DNA of 64,000 nucleotides from Hydractinia symbiolongicarpus (GCF_029227915.1 NC_079880.1:19344501-19408500), one strand, 5' to 3'; numbered from the stretch's first letter, positions 49,301 to 62,546 are shown. Notes: generated from the letters alone by a model not told the origin. Translations and numbers: made by a program.

Positions 49301-51052
49301 ATTTAGTGAATACAGCAAAACTTTAAACCCTAAAATCTCCTTGACTGTTTATTTAAAATAGCATTGATATCTTAGGTGGTTGTCTGGTTCTGCAATTGAT
49401 GTGCTTGCACAAATTTCGTAGCTCAAATGGGAGCTTTAAATGCATTCGGACTTCTCTTCGCAATACCCTCGTTGATAGCAGTACAGTAGACACCTTTTAC
49501 TGTAATATAAACTTTTACAAAAGTATAAAGTTTATTGATTCAAAAAGACAACAATCTTCATTAACCTGTGATGCTTGGGGTTTATTTTGTAACTTCAGTT
49601 AATTTTGTAACCACAACCTGTAGGAGGTGTTGTTATTTCTAAAATAAAGTTACTGAGTGATTTTATTAGCTGGACCAGGTAACGACAACCTGTTTCTTAT
49701 GGGGTTCTTTAAACCGAAGTTGCGATAAAGTTTTTTGAAAAGGGTATTGCATCTATACGCATGTGCAACACAGTTTACCTGTCCTAAGTTCTTAGTCTTA
49801 TCTTAACAACAGACTGGTTCTCTAGGTTTTTTTTAAACCAAAGTTGCAATAAAGTTTTTTTCAAAAGAGTATTATGCCTAAACGCATTTATGGCACGTTT
49901 TACCTGTACTAAGCACTCATCCCAGTGTCACGATTAATCTTTAAACTTTTACAGAAACTTATTAGGCAAAAAAAAAAATGTTGTTGGATTTTTTGCTATG
50001 ACAGAAACTCTGTTGCAGAAAAGTTATTTTTAGAAAAATGTTGTGTGCCCTTCACTATGTACTAAAGCTCTTTCCCTGGATGTGTGGCACAGTTTATTAC
50101 TCTTATTAGGCTTTCCACCAAGTGTTCAACACCCGGTCACAAAATTACTTGTGGCTTAACCCGCTTTGAAGCCGGGTCTCCAGTTAATTTAATTATAATA
50201 CGATTTTAATTGTTTACATTTTAGAGTTTTAATTTACTTTTAAACTTTCATAACTGATGAACCTTTTTAGCCGAAATAAATCTTGTCCTAATACATGTGT
50301 TTTTTTATTTCTTTTTTTATGTTATACACACTGTATGCATTCCTTACACGTTAACATATGCAATTACCTAATTAACTAATTAGATGGTCCACTTAACTAG
50401 TCTTATGTACTAATAATCTGTGTTGGCGCGTTTACGAGTTTTGTAAAGTGGATTATATTTTGTAAAATTTCAACTAGGTCTAGAAAACACCATAAACTGT
50501 GTTCGTCTTCTTTTGTCGCGGCTTCAGTTGCATTAATCAGCAAAAGCGCCATTTTACGTATAATGGTTGCTGGTCCTTAAAGCTACCGGAACTTCTAGCA
50601 ATAGAATATAATCCTGAAAAAAGTTTTTGGAAAGTTGGAAATATAGAGAAAACTCCTTAAAGATAAATTTTCTGACACGTTTTTTTTTTCTAATTAAAAT
50701 TTCTTCTTCTTATCGAATCAAAGACGGCTGGAAACAGTCTAAAAAAACTTTGGGAAATATTGTTGAGCACTATGTGTGAACGGACGTGGTTTGATCACCT
50801 TTTTTTATTTGACCTCGTGAAAATATTTGGATTAACCTATATAAATTCCTGTTTCAGCATAGCCTATAACTAGTTACTTATTAAAAATACATGCGTAAAT
50901 GAATAAAATAAAAATTAACTTTCTTTATCGTAAAAAAGGTGATTTTTTACTGGGTATGCGCAGAGTTTGTTTTATGCATGTCTCTCTGTGAGAAAAATTT
51001 ATCTGTACCACATATACTCTTCCACTCGAAAAGAGTGCGTTTGTTAAACTAT
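49300..51052. other. Opsin 2 upstream region, partly duplicated from opsin 1
   Basis: A Helitron-D-like scrap at about 49311 and the 50490-50700 segment match 41390 and 41600-41810 upstream of opsin 1. They are separated by about 1 kb of extra sequence that opsin 1 lacks. That insertion includes two tandem copies of a roughly 122-bp unit (49702 and 49825 onward, 'ttaaaccgaagttgcgataaag'-type). Confidence 0.55.
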
Positions 51053-51210
51053 TAAATATTTATTACTATCAGTTGATATTATATAACGGTATAGTAAGAC
51101 ATATTTTATTTATGTTTACAAAAGAGGGGCAAGAGGGAGCGAGAGAGAGAGAGAGAGAGAGATAGAGACAGAGAGATAGAGGTTTGTTGCAAAGACTTTT
51201 TATATCAAAA
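51053..51210 (+). promoter_or_regulatory. Opsin 2 proximal upstream region with GA microsatellite
   Basis: TAAATATTTATTAC, TTGATATTA and ACATATTTTATTTATG are in the same order as upstream of opsin 1. A (GA)n tract at about 51138-51180 is inserted after the shared AAGAGGGAG and is absent from opsin 1. The element order suggests a conserved core promoter or 5' UTR. Confidence 0.5.
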
Positions 51211-52182
51211 ATGGATCACACTACCTTTATTGGGTTTCTTTCACTGATCGTTGTGTTGACCGTCGCCTTAAACGGACTAGTCGTGGTTGGTTTACTTAAG
51301 CAAAGAAGACACTTGTCAACATATGACATTACACTGTTATTTCTAATGTTTATCGAGTTTCTTCAAGCAATCATTGGTTATCCAATTGAATTGTTCACAA
51401 AATTTAAAGATAGAAGATTTTTGTGTATTATAGCTGGGTATTCAACAACAAGTCTAGCCCTTGCTTCAATATCACTCCTGGTAGCCTTAGCTTTAATGAG
51501 AGTCATATCAGTGATGTATCCTTTCAAGTCACGCCTGTTGTTAAACTCTAAGAAGAGCAGCCTGTATTTTATTGTACCATCAACCTTATACGGATTTGCA
51601 TGGGGTACTTTTCCCCTTCTTGGTTGGAGCAAATATTCTCCCGAGCTCAACAGCGACAGAAGATGCTCTGTAGATTTAATTGGTCGAGACAAGAATACTC
51701 TCTCTTATCTGTATGCTTTAATGGTCGCATGCTATTTAATACCATTAGCGGTTATGTTTCTTACTGCTTTAGGAATTGGTAAGCGATTATCGGGACGTAA
51801 AATGTGTCTGGCTGCTGAACAGGAGCAAGCAAAAGTGGCAAGGGTTCAAAAGGAAAAAAAAATGGCATTGTTCTTATTTGTTGTGATAGTGGCTTTTGTG
51901 ATTGCTTGGACTCCCTATGCTTTGATGATTTTTGTTATATCGTTTGGTGGAAATGTGACCACGACTTGGCTTGATTATTCAGCTCTTCTAGCTAAAAGCT
52001 CCACTTTCTACAATCCTATAATTTACGTGTTTATGCACAAGAGAAGTCGCGTTGCTGTTTTCAAATTTTTAGGGTCGATGACTGGTACAAACAGTAATAC
52101 TGTAGATCACGGTTTGCGTAATACTTACAGAAAGGGATGTGACACTAACGTAACCGTGCTGAGTCTTCCTCAAAACAATTGA
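51211..52182 (+). CDS. Cnidopsin-type opsin 2 (intronless paralogue)
   Basis: This 323-residue opsin is collinear with opsin 1, with about 48 differences over the shared length by eye. ATG 51211 is chosen because it aligns with the start of opsin 1; a short in-frame extension upstream has no ATG. It keeps the retinal lysine (Lys262), Cys72 and Cys152, Glu60, Glu145, AWTPYA and the NPxxY motif (as NPIIY). Like opsin 1 it has Met-Arg-Val at the E/DRY site. Differences concentrate in TM1 (NGLVVVGLL), the loop before TM3 (KDRRF instead of KDGGF, Ile73 instead of Asn), intracellular loop 3 (SGRKMCLAAEQEQAKVARVQKEKK) and the tail, which is nine residues shorter. AATAAA lies at 52421. It should be a functional photopigment; differing loops could alter G-protein coupling or tuning. 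Confidence 0.93.
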   Translation: MDHTTFIGFLSLIVVLTVALNGLVVVGLLKQRRHLSTYDITLLFLMFIEFLQAIIGYPIELFTKFKDRRFLCIIAGYSTTSLALASISLLVALALMRVISVMYPFKSRLLLNSKKSSLYFIVPSTLYGFAWGTFPLLGWSKYSPELNSDRRCSVDLIGRDKNTLSYLYALMVACYLIPLAVMFLTALGIGKRLSGRKMCLAAEQEQAKVARVQKEKKMALFLFVVIVAFVIAWTPYALMIFVISFGGNVTTTWLDYSALLAKSSTFYNPIIYVFMHKRSRVAVFKFLGSMTGTNSNTVDHGLRNTYRKGCDTNVTVLSLPQNN

Positions 52183-53926
52183 TAGGAACGAACAATTTTA
52201 CTAAATGCAATGTTTAATTTTATTGAGATGTCAATTTACTTACCTGAAATGCCTAAATTATCTTGAAATCTATATACTGACGAATTTGTTGTGTATAAGG
52301 TTTATATGTATTATATAGGTTTGTATCAGTTTGAATGTATAGATTTACCACTATTCAATCCGTGGAGAGAGAAGAGGGCTAAATCTGTTACCTCTCCTCC
52401 TCTTACTAAGTTTTTATTGTAATAAATATTTTTTGCTGTGCTGCATGGTTATGACTCTTCCTGAATTTTTTTATTTATCTATTTATCCTCTACATGCCAA
52501 GATCCAACCTCTCAAAGGCTTAGATATTGATTATCACTCAGAACTACTTTTTAAATTTGTATGAAGACCTACACGTGAAAATGTAATAACTTTCGTTAGC
52601 ATTATCCTTAGAACTTGAAACTCACAACACACCTATTGGACACAATACTTTTTAAAGATAACAATAAAGAATAGCACTGTGGTGCCAACAAGAACATTTC
52701 TTTCTGGTTTAACACGTTGGACACTTGACTTTTAGCTAGGCTAACCTTACTACGGAATCAACAGTCTTTATTCATTTATTAACCTTGAATTTTGTGTCTT
52801 TTGGATAGAATACAGTCCATAAACCATTAAAGAATACCCTTCTTTGATTTTAGTGTGAAAATAGTAAAGCATGGAGGTATAAAAGTTCTTTTATAAAAGA
52901 ACTTTTATACCTCCATAGCCAAGGCATAAGTTAAATTTTCTGTTAATGTTGTTGTTTTCTTCTTGTTGCGCTACCATTATGAAAAATTTGACAAGCGCTT
53001 TACTCATGCCCACACTGCGCTGTATGAAAGTCGGTAATGAAAGTAAATTTGGACATATGATTTGTCTGACTTTCCGATTTTTGCGAATTTGAGTTGAAAA
53101 TCAGGAAAAAGCGCTTTTTAGGCATAAAATGGTGAAAATAACCGGTTTCGTATAAGGTAACAGGGATCTTGAGAATGTTTCATAACGAAACATTTTGTTC
53201 TGGCCTAACAGGGTATCTAGCAATTTTATTGGATCAAATTCAGGTTTATTCATGTTCATTTGTTTTTGTAATATCTTGACTTTTTAGGCCTTTTTTTGAT
53301 TTTTCAGAGGCATAAATGAAGATTTTTATACACTTAAAATACCAAAAAATTATAATAATACTGCCATCATGACAAAAGTAATTGATGTATGAAATATCTC
53401 ATTGAAATCTGTGATGAATAAATAGAATAATATAAATTGCAAATAGTACATTTCAATAGTTTCATTGGTCATTCCAAAGTTTCTAGGATTTTTGAGGATT
53501 CTTAAGGGCACTCATTTAAGTAAAACACGTATTACAAAATCATTCTATATGAACACGTAAATGCTTTAGATGGACGCCCTCTTTCAATTAAACGTCCCCA
53601 AACACTTTCTTTTTAATAATTTATTTAAATGACACTCTGTTCACAGGTGTTAATTTTCACTGGTTGATATTGATATTTGTAAAAAATCCATTTTAAATGT
53701 TAAAAGTCATGGATGGTTAACTAAATGGCATTAGTTTTTAATAAGTTTTCGATATAATAAACAAAAAGGATAATATTGTTAAAAAAATTTGATTGAAGAT
53801 ACAAAAGTTCCCCACCTTTGACATCCTAAAATTTGAGCAAATAATACCCAAATGTAATCCCTACTTAAAAGAAGCCGTATTTTAGGATATTTGCGCACAA
53901 ATATTGTTTTTGTATAATATTCAACA
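52183..53926. other. Opsin 2 3' flank, non-coding
   Basis: No coding frame is supported. The notable structure is the perfect 46-bp palindrome at 52871-52916, listed separately. Confidence 0.4.
52871..52916. repeat. Perfect 46-bp palindrome without spacer
   Basis: The half-site ATGGAGGTATAAAAGTTCTTTTA is followed at once by its exact reverse complement, with no mismatch and no loop. DNA of this form can extrude a cruciform; RNA would form a long hairpin. Confidence 0.95.
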
Positions 53927-54056
53927 CTAGTCTTTGGTCCGCGGAAAGATTCACGGGTTCGGCCGTCCTTTTTATACCGCATTGCGTGCGTGTTGCTACT
54001 TACAGTACCATTTTGCGTGGCAGAAAGACAGGCGTATACGGGCATTTTAATATAGA
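53927..54056 (-). mobile_element. 130-bp mini-Helitron, minus strand
   Basis: On the minus strand it starts TCTATATTAAAATGCCCG after an A, has CTGTCTTTCTG, then 'ccacgcaaaatggtac' and 'gcggtataaaaaggacgg'. It has an imperfect hairpin (CCCGTGAATCTTTCCGCGG) and ends in CTAG followed by T. It is a diverged relative of the 37.3-kb mini-element. Confidence 0.75.
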
Positions 54057-54957
54057 TTTTTTGATGAGTCATCTCATATGAATGTCTATTTCTCAAAATC
54101 TCTACACCTTAATGCCTTCCGTATAAACAATGTCGTAAATTTTGAGAGGGGTTACATAGTCGAAAATTTTGTAAACTACATCGGAATGCAGGTAGAACTA
54201 GTCTTTTAACACGGAACATTAAACGTTTTTAAAGAATAAGAAGCCGCTACAGAACGCCTGTATTCTCCCCTTTAGAGCGATGATCACCTATGAATCTGAA
54301 AACATGCTTCCAATCTGGTGCGACCTTTTAAGTAAGTAGGAGAAAAAACAGTATTCTTTTTATGTATTTGTATTGACAAAATGAATTTTAAAAAAATTAT
54401 TTGAGAGTTGGTTAAGTCGACCTTGCCCTCCGGTTTCTACAACCCTGCATAAAATTTTCATTGCATTTAAAACGTATTTGTGTTACCGGTGTCTTTTGAA
54501 GTTTAAAACACAATATCAATTCTCTATTTTTAATATTGTGCTTTACTTCTTTTGCTACTAAAGCAAGTTTTGATGAGAAATGTCAAGTTTTGTGTATCTT
54601 CATTGTGCTTTAAATTCAAAGTCACTTTTTTAAAATCTGCATAAATCCTACAACTTCTCAACAAAATATTGTGACATTGGCACTTTTTCGGCCATTTTAC
54701 TATCATCTTTTTAAACTTGGCAGATGTACAAGCTTTACCTCATATTTCACGTCAAGGGAAACAGACGCCCTGGCATTTGAGACATGAGCAACAATTAGCG
54801 GAGTTGGAATCGAACAAAATAGCTTAAGGTCCGCACGCTGACGTCATCAAAAATTAACAACCTAACCAAGTAATAAAAAAAAATTAAACAAGCAAAACAG
54901 GCCTCGTGGTAAATTGGACCTGGCAGGAATAACAACCTGATTGGAAAGTATATTAAA
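54057..54957. other. Non-coding stretch between Helitrons
   Basis: I recognise no gene here; the frames present are short and carry no domain signal. Confidence 0.35.
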
Positions 54958-55500
54958 CTAGCTGTATGCCCGCGGGAAAATCCACTGTATACCTTATTAA
55001 ATCCATGTGAAGGGTACCAAAGTGTTGAAAGAACATACAACATAGTAATTTGAATTTTATTTTTGAAAGAAACAATCTGCATCATTCAATATTTGTTCAA
55101 TACCCGTTGAAACAAAACGTCTAAAAATATAAGCAGATAATAACCCTTTTTGTATGACTTGTAAGTCATACAAAAGGGGTTATTAAAACATTTCCATATT
55201 CTAGATTTCACCAAAATCATATTTTCAGTTTATTGCATACAACAACCCAGTTTTACACAGAATGCAAGAAATCAACACATGGAATAGATAATTAAAAACT
55301 TTAATCTTTGTTGCACGTTACCGTTACCGCAATTTTTTGTTCTTCAATATCAAAAAAGATATGGCTTGTCTCAAATTCAAACCCGATCCAACAATAATCT
55401 TACACAGAATGTTCAAAAATCAATTTAAATATCGAAAACACAAGTAAGTCAGAAAATCATTTTGCGTGGCAGACAGACGTATACCAGTATTATAATATGG
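54958..55500 (-). mobile_element. Helitron-like element, minus strand, with internal hairpin
   Basis: The 3' end is clear on the minus strand: GTGGATTTTCCCGCGGGC, spacer, CTAG at 54958-54961, then T. The 5' end is less sharp but carries CATATTATAATACTGG and GTCTGTCTGCCACGC near 55460-55500. Inside is a long inverted repeat (55138-55184) with one mismatch and a two-base loop. Confidence 0.6.
55138..55184. repeat. 47-bp near-perfect inverted repeat
   Basis: TAATAACCCTTTTTGTATG is followed by its inverse across a two-base centre, with a single T/C mismatch. It lies inside the minus-strand Helitron-like element. Confidence 0.85.
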
Positions 55501-55781
55501 GTGTAATATGGTGACAGGTCAGAGCATCACAGGTCAGATCATTGTGGGCATTTCACCGTATCAAAAATCAGCGCAAACGTGGTATGCCTTATAACAGAGG
55601 AGCGTTTTCAAAATAAAAAATCGAATATATTTTAAACGATCGTAACTTAACAGATGTAAATATTGAATTACGTTTGCTTACATTTTGTTATGTTTATAAT
55701 AACGATAGTAACACACCACCCTGTAGTGTGAAAAACAGTAACAACGGAAAAATTACTTTTTACAACTTATATAAATTCTTC

Positions 55782-56525
<744 letters not shown>

Positions 56526-58027
56526 TCACACAAATTTTCATATTCAAAAAATACCATCGTGATTGGACATATCATTAGTATATTTTTAACTTGAGAGCAT
56601 ATTCTTGGTAAAAAATAATCGTAAAGAAAATTTGTTCAGGCTCAAGACACAACAAGTCACTAAATATAAAAGAAAGTTTCAGCTCTGAAAGTTAAAACGC
56701 CTAAAAAATCCTTACACACCTAAATTCATCTCTGTAACAGATACTTTAAACAACAGTACCTTATCCTCTCTATGTTACACATGCATTTCTTTAGCTTTTT
56801 AGTAGGTAGCTAGCGTTCTGCGAATGAATCGAATAATTTTTTACTTTGATTACAAAACTTCCCTTCGTCCCAAAGAAAACGGATTGAAAATGTATACAAT
56901 TGTCTGATACATTTCCAATCAGTTCTCTTCGTGTTGTAATATCATCGTACGTTCTTCTTCTTTATAAAAAACTTCTACCTAACACCAACTTTGTTATTTA
57001 CAATTTGGATTCGAATTATTTTCGAATGCAATAGATCTCTATAATAATACAGAGACTGTGTGTGTCTCTATATCTTAATTTAAATTAATAAAGCCATTAC
57101 AATGCACTTAAAACTTTGAGACCAAATAACTTGGAAACGAGGTGGTGATGCCAATGATTTTCCACCGCGTGGGTAACTTGGGACCACCTGGGACTAATTT
57201 GGGTAAGTTTCCCAAACCTAGGTCTCCTAACCCGTTTTGAAATGAACGGGTTGATGAAACCCTTCAAACTTGATCAGGGTTTCAAGATCTATACGATGAA
57301 GGCAACAGGTATACAAGCTTTTAACTTTTTTTTTACGGTTTTCACAGGCCATTGCTGACGTCAGCATAATTTTTAAAGCCTCGTATCTTCTTAGGCGTTC
57401 ATCAAAAGTACATGATCATATACATTTTCTTGATCAGCAGTTTCATCTCTGCACAGCAGTGGCAACGTAAAAAGAAGGTTCTAATTGTTTTTGTGGATGT
57501 GCTGAAATAACTTTTCTCTTCCATTTTTATCCTGCCTCAGTGGATTTTTTCACGGACTTTATCGACTAGTTTTTTATAAAAGTAGCAACCTCGGCCCCGT
57601 AACATAAAAACGGAAGATAAAGGCGAACAAACAAAGCTTAAAATAACCTCGCGATCAGTAAACATTGGCATGCTTTGTTGAAAATAATTTTTTCAGGATT
57701 AATTATGAGGAAATGAGTGTACACAAAAGATATAAAAAAGAAACAGCCTTCTGCACGCCGGCTTTCTCTTTTTAGTTCTTAAAAAATTTCTCTCCGTGAC
57801 ATACGGAACGCACATGCTAAACCGGGGGTAAAAGGGTATCATTTTTAACCATTAAGTCCCCATGCGGCTTTAACATTCGTAGAAGTTTCCAGTTTTTTTT
57901 AAATTTAGTCAATTTTAGCGAAACGTCACGCATTAAGAATGCAATGCGTGACCTGTGCAAAAGTTGCTTTTGATTTTTGTGTCTTGGACTCACATAGTCA
58001 CTCACACAAGAATATTATAATATAGGA
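56526..58027 (-). mobile_element. Helitron-like element F, diverged minus-strand relative of B
   Basis: On the minus strand it starts TCCTATATTATAATATTC after an A. It shares with element B, in the same order, the 5' half-kilobase, GGATTCGAATTA, ACAATTGTCTGATACA and AACTTTCAGAGCT. Its hairpin/CTAG end is not recognisable: similarity to B fades near 56640, close to element G. It is interrupted by the element at 57036-57569. Confidence 0.65.
57036..57569 (+). mobile_element. Helitron-like element of E type nested in F
   Basis: It starts TCTCTATAATAATACAGAGAC after an A and ends GTGGATTTTTTCACGG, spacer, CTAG followed by T. It is 534 bp long and collinear with element E at 13.15-13.72 kb. The flanks on both sides continue element F, so this is a younger insertion. 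Confidence 0.8.
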
Positions 58028-59024
58028 TACCTTTCATTCAACTGCAAGAAACATTAAACAGAAAGTGATAATTGATTTATATAGATATAGATATATATCT
58101 AGACACAATACAGAGCCTGGACGCTGCTAAGTTTGTGTCCAGGCTAAAACCTTGAAAATTTTCCATATTTTTGAAAGCCAATGAAGATGCTTTATTTTAA
58201 TCTATGTTAATTTAATGACCAATCTGAACAGAGATTGTGTACTCTTTGTGTGGCCAGAAAATTTTGTGTACGGCCATGACTAAAAGTGCTTACATTTTGT
58301 TGGTCGCCCCCTTGCCAGTTTCTGGTCTCTGGTTTGGTCGTAGTAGTTTTATTGATGTAGCTGGGAAGCTATGCACATTTTTTAATATAGTGTATTTTAT
58401 CAGGTAAGAATTATTTTATAAGTAAGTGAGAAAGGTGTGCTTTCTATCTATCTCAATTTTTGGTGCTGACATACCCCTTTTAATAGTCATGAAATTACTT
58501 ATATCTCATTATCGTATAATAACATCGTATAGAGCCAGATGGCTAGCTAGCTACACAAAATAGTGCTTTGATTAGAGTTCCTATTTTCTTAAAGAGCCAG
58601 CAACAGAAAATCTTTGTCCTGCTCTGCGTAATTTTTCCATTACTGGACACCCGATTCACCCAACTCCTGTTCTTATGGGGAAAAGGGGGCTAAAAAAAAC
58701 TTCCAAACAACACTTTGTGGGGCTACTTCTGTCAGATAAAAAGGTACATTCGCACAGGATTTGTTTTAGATTTTTTGCAGAAAAGTTTTTGAAACATGAC
58801 AAAAATTTATTGTTGCTGCACCGAACAGTCAGGATGTAACAATAACCTGTAACAATATATATATTTGGCTGATGCAGAATAATTAGACGCTACGCATAGT
58901 ATAATTAGCCGTTAAAAGCTTCCATGTGTTCTTTACAGCTAACTGCGTCTTTTCCAGGTTTATTCTCGAAATCAGAATAGTATTGTTGTTTAATAATGCT
59001 TATTTTGAGCTACGCAGATTCAAT
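58028..59024. other. Non-coding stretch
   Basis: I recognise no gene or repeat family in this stretch. Confidence 0.35.
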
Positions 59025-59228
59025 TAGGGTCTGCGCTCTACCAGACAACTCCCTGCAACATCCAACAGCCCACACAGTGTGCCATCTCTCATATTTCCCT
59101 CACATGGTGGTTTAACCTAGGGCTATGGTAGCATTCACTCGCCCGTATTGAATTGCTGTCAAGGGGAATCAAACCCCATTCTCCCGCACAAAGTGCCAGA
59201 GGTATACCCACTAAGCTACAGAGCAATT
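59025..59228 (-). repeat. tRNA-derived SINE, minus strand
   Basis: On the minus strand the sequence GCTCTGTAGCTTAGTGGG contains an A-box match (TAGCTTAGTGGG, 59207-59218). 31 bases on is a B-box-like GGTTTGATTCC (59165-59175, one mismatch to consensus), flanked by complementary GGGG/CCCC as in a T-arm. A tRNA-unrelated body continues to about 59025. It is an RNA polymerase III type SINE, not a functional tRNA. Confidence 0.7.
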
Positions 59229-62029
59229 GAAAACGGCTAACTATTCTGTTACTGGCTTATTATCAGTTCTCCTTGAGTGCCTAGTTTTCGTGAAAATCTT
59301 TCCTGAACTCACCCAAAGTATCACAAAATATTTTTCTAAGATTTCTTAGAAAAGAATTGATTTTTAAAAATCTCACAAAAAGGACAATCGATTTATCAAA
59401 TCCGAAAGTTTATTGTGTGTTTACCCTTTTTTGTTTCAACTTGTTGTATTCATTTCGTCAATTTAAAATTTCAGAAGTAATTTCAGAAAAATGCAACTAA
59501 TCAGACTTCCCGAAAAGAAATTCAAATTTGAGAATTCGAATCAAAAAAGGATAACAACGACCAAATTTGTTAAATTCAACAAATTGATTTCGACAAAATA
59601 AATCCTGTATTGTCCACAGGTTTCAAAATCATGGATCACCTGCTTAATATGTTACTTGTTTAACAAAAATATCAAAAACCAGCTTGATTTAACTTATATA
59701 CAATGTTTATATATATAATATACCTGGCATTGATTTGTATCTTTTTAATAAATTCCTTTTTTAAATCAAAATGGCAAAGAGGGGTTAAAATGGCAATAAT
59801 TAAACAACCTGGTGTTAACTCAGTTTATAGCAAAATTGTATTCTTCTTTCTCATTTTTTAAACGTACTTTCTTTTTCAGATCAATTGTTATCAAACCATG
59901 CACCATCAGCATTTAAACAAATCTTCAACAGGAGTGTAAATTCTGAAGGCCTAAATACTGAAATACTTAAATGCTAATATGTATTTATTGCTGAATTAAT
60001 TTAACAATGAACTACTTCCTTCATTCAAATGGAGCTCATTCAAAAGTTATTATATTCGATTCGTCAAGTTTATACATAACAACATTTGTATTCTGAAATT
60101 TCCAGAAATTTCCTGATCAGTTTTAAAAAAATCCAGTTAAAGTTTTAACTGTTATTTTAGAATACTTCATATAGCTATGTAAAAATTTTATTTAATTTTT
60201 TATTTATTGAGTTGTATTTTAACATTGCAGGTTAGTTACAATAATAATTGAGAATTGGGACAGTCAGTGATTTGTTTACCCCATAATTCTCCGTTTTCAA
60301 GGTCCACTTCAAATTTCAATATCTTTCACACTATTGACGGAAATCTTCAAGCCGCAGGGCTTCTTGTTTCTTCTAAAACTAAAATAATTGCAGTATACTC
60401 GAGGCCTTTTGTAGGCATCAAGTACACTGGAGCTGGAGTATTTTTATACTTACCGCTGCATCGCAAAAGTGACTTCAGCTTATTTTTTAAGGCTGTTTCG
60501 TTCCATATCGGAGCTCGTTAGCATGCATAGGACAAAAGAAAAGTTATTAAAAATTTAAAAAATATAGTTCGTTAATCCCGAAATGGACAGTTACTCTCAG
60601 CTGGAATAAGGTTGTGCCTAGTATATAACTAAAAAGAATATTAAAATTTATACAATTAGGAAATTATTGTTGGTAAAGGATACTTTAAGAGGTTTAAAGA
60701 ACAATCATGTCATCTACACGCACAGAAATTTAATAATAATATTGAGCGAATGCTAATGGTCCGGTAAAAGAAACTTCTTGTAAAAAGGGTTATATTTTGC
60801 TATTATGCAGATTTCTAGGGTCTCGTTATAGCCTAACATCTTTTTGTGTTGTTCCATCATGTATGATACCCATGGACAGTCATCATTGTTATTATCACCG
60901 TAATAACCGCCTCGTAGTTTGAGAAAACATAAAAGAATGGAAAAATTGCTCCTTGACCCAGTTTGTGTCGACCGAGCCTACTTAGTCCCTGGATACCCTT
61001 GAAATCAAGCATGCTTTACATAAAGAAAAAAGAGGGAGATTAGATATGCATATAAAACTCAACTTATTACGAAGCAAACTACAGATTTCAAATTCAGACT
61101 TTTGAGTAGTTGAGTTTGCTGATTAATGTATTTAACTGGGAGGACGGGGGAAGACGTTTGTGTTTGTGTTTTTTTTTTACACTTCTTAATGAAAATTATA
61201 AACAAACCTATTGTGATAAGAACCATATTAATTTAAGTGGATTCTTCCACGGGTTTAAATAAGTAGTAAATTATTAATGGTCAATGTAGATCTAATATTG
61301 CAATTTCTAAACCGCATTCCAATTATATTGACATACTCTGTGAATTTAAGTACAGTTGCCCACACTCGTATTGTATGAACTTTTTGAGTCAGATATATTT
61401 CTAAACAGTAGCTTTTAAGTATTACAGTTATTTCAATTGATCAAATTCGTTTCGTACTACAGCTTTCTCCCTTTTTTGTCGCGAGTCAGTTATTTTGCAT
61501 AAAACAAGAAGCTTTTTTATTTATTTATGAATAGCGCAGATCTACAATTGCTTATTTAAGCACTGCACACTAAATAATTGGTGGACAAAAGTATGGCAAA
61601 ATAATTTTAGTATCATGAAAGATATTCTGATTATCCAGTGTTTCCGCATCACATTTTAATAGGAATGGTACATTCTCTTTGCAAATCCTTAACGCTACGA
61701 TGGCCTTGAGGTGTTGTTTTCCTTATGAGTTTATTACGTATTCCCTTCAGCGTTCATTGATTCCATTCACAACTTTTCATCCTACTACAGCGCCTTTCTT
61801 CCTCGTCACTGAATTAATTACAATAACTCCGATTGTGTTTTTCATACGCAAGACCAGTGACCGCAAATCCTGTGACAAAAATAACTAACCAACGAAATAA
61901 CGCCATAAGTAGAAATAAAAGTGTCTTTTCATGTTTTATTTCATAGATAAATGCCAACAGACTTTGGTAGATCGTTTTTCTAAGCAAGTGGCACACGAGT
62001 AGTTAGCTATTTAGATAGTTAGCTGTTTA
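59229..62029. other. Stretch without a supported gene
   Basis: A frame at 60252-60521 (plus) follows reasonable acceptor-like sequences and reads like protein (DGNLQAAGLLVSS, AVYSRPFVGIKYTGAG), so an exon is possible but no family is recognised. A degenerate Helitron 3' end (GTGGATTCTTCCACGGG) lies at about 61238-61262. Confidence 0.35.
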
Positions 62030-62546
62030 TCCTTTATAAAAATAAACGATAAATATATGATCCGTAAAGTAACCGTAATGAACTATGCTGATAAATCTTG
62101 CAACGTGTCGTTGATATTGTGTAGAGCTTGAAACGCTGATATAGAAAATTTATATCTATGTGCTTTTGAGTTTAAACGTTTTTGGTGACGCCATTAACTC
62201 GTCAGTTTCGAAACGAGTGACCTCTTTTAGCTTAAGGTGGCCCACATTGTGGAAATAACTGACGTCACTAACTCGGTTCCAAGTTATGTAGCCTCTAGAA
62301 GCAACGAGGGCACAGGATTGTGCACATTGGCGAGTTGTTGCTAACGTCTGCATTTTGTTGAATCCCTAAGCGTTCGTCAAAAGCTAATGATCCTATACAA
62401 TTCCTTTAATTAGAGTTTCAAACTCTACACAATAAAGGCAACGGACAATAAAATGTTTCCATCTTTGTTGACATCATCAAAGAAATTACTGATATTTTTT
62501 ATCTTTCTTCTGCCTAAGTAAATTTTTTGACAGGCTTATCGACTAG
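62030..62546 (+). mobile_element. Degenerate Helitron-like element, first of a second tandem chain
   Basis: It ends with a worn hairpin region, 'cttatcga' and CTAG at 62543-62546. The body has 'gacgtcactaactcgg', 'gatcctatacaattcc' and 'aaaggcaacgga', matching D/E-type elements. The 5' end TCCTTTATAAAAATAAACG after an A at 62029 is tentative. Confidence 0.5.

Noticed and set aside
60231-60521. Exon of an unknown gene
   Set aside because: A stop lies in frame after the best acceptor; the protein reads plausibly but no family or donor site supports it. Noted only in the stretch description.
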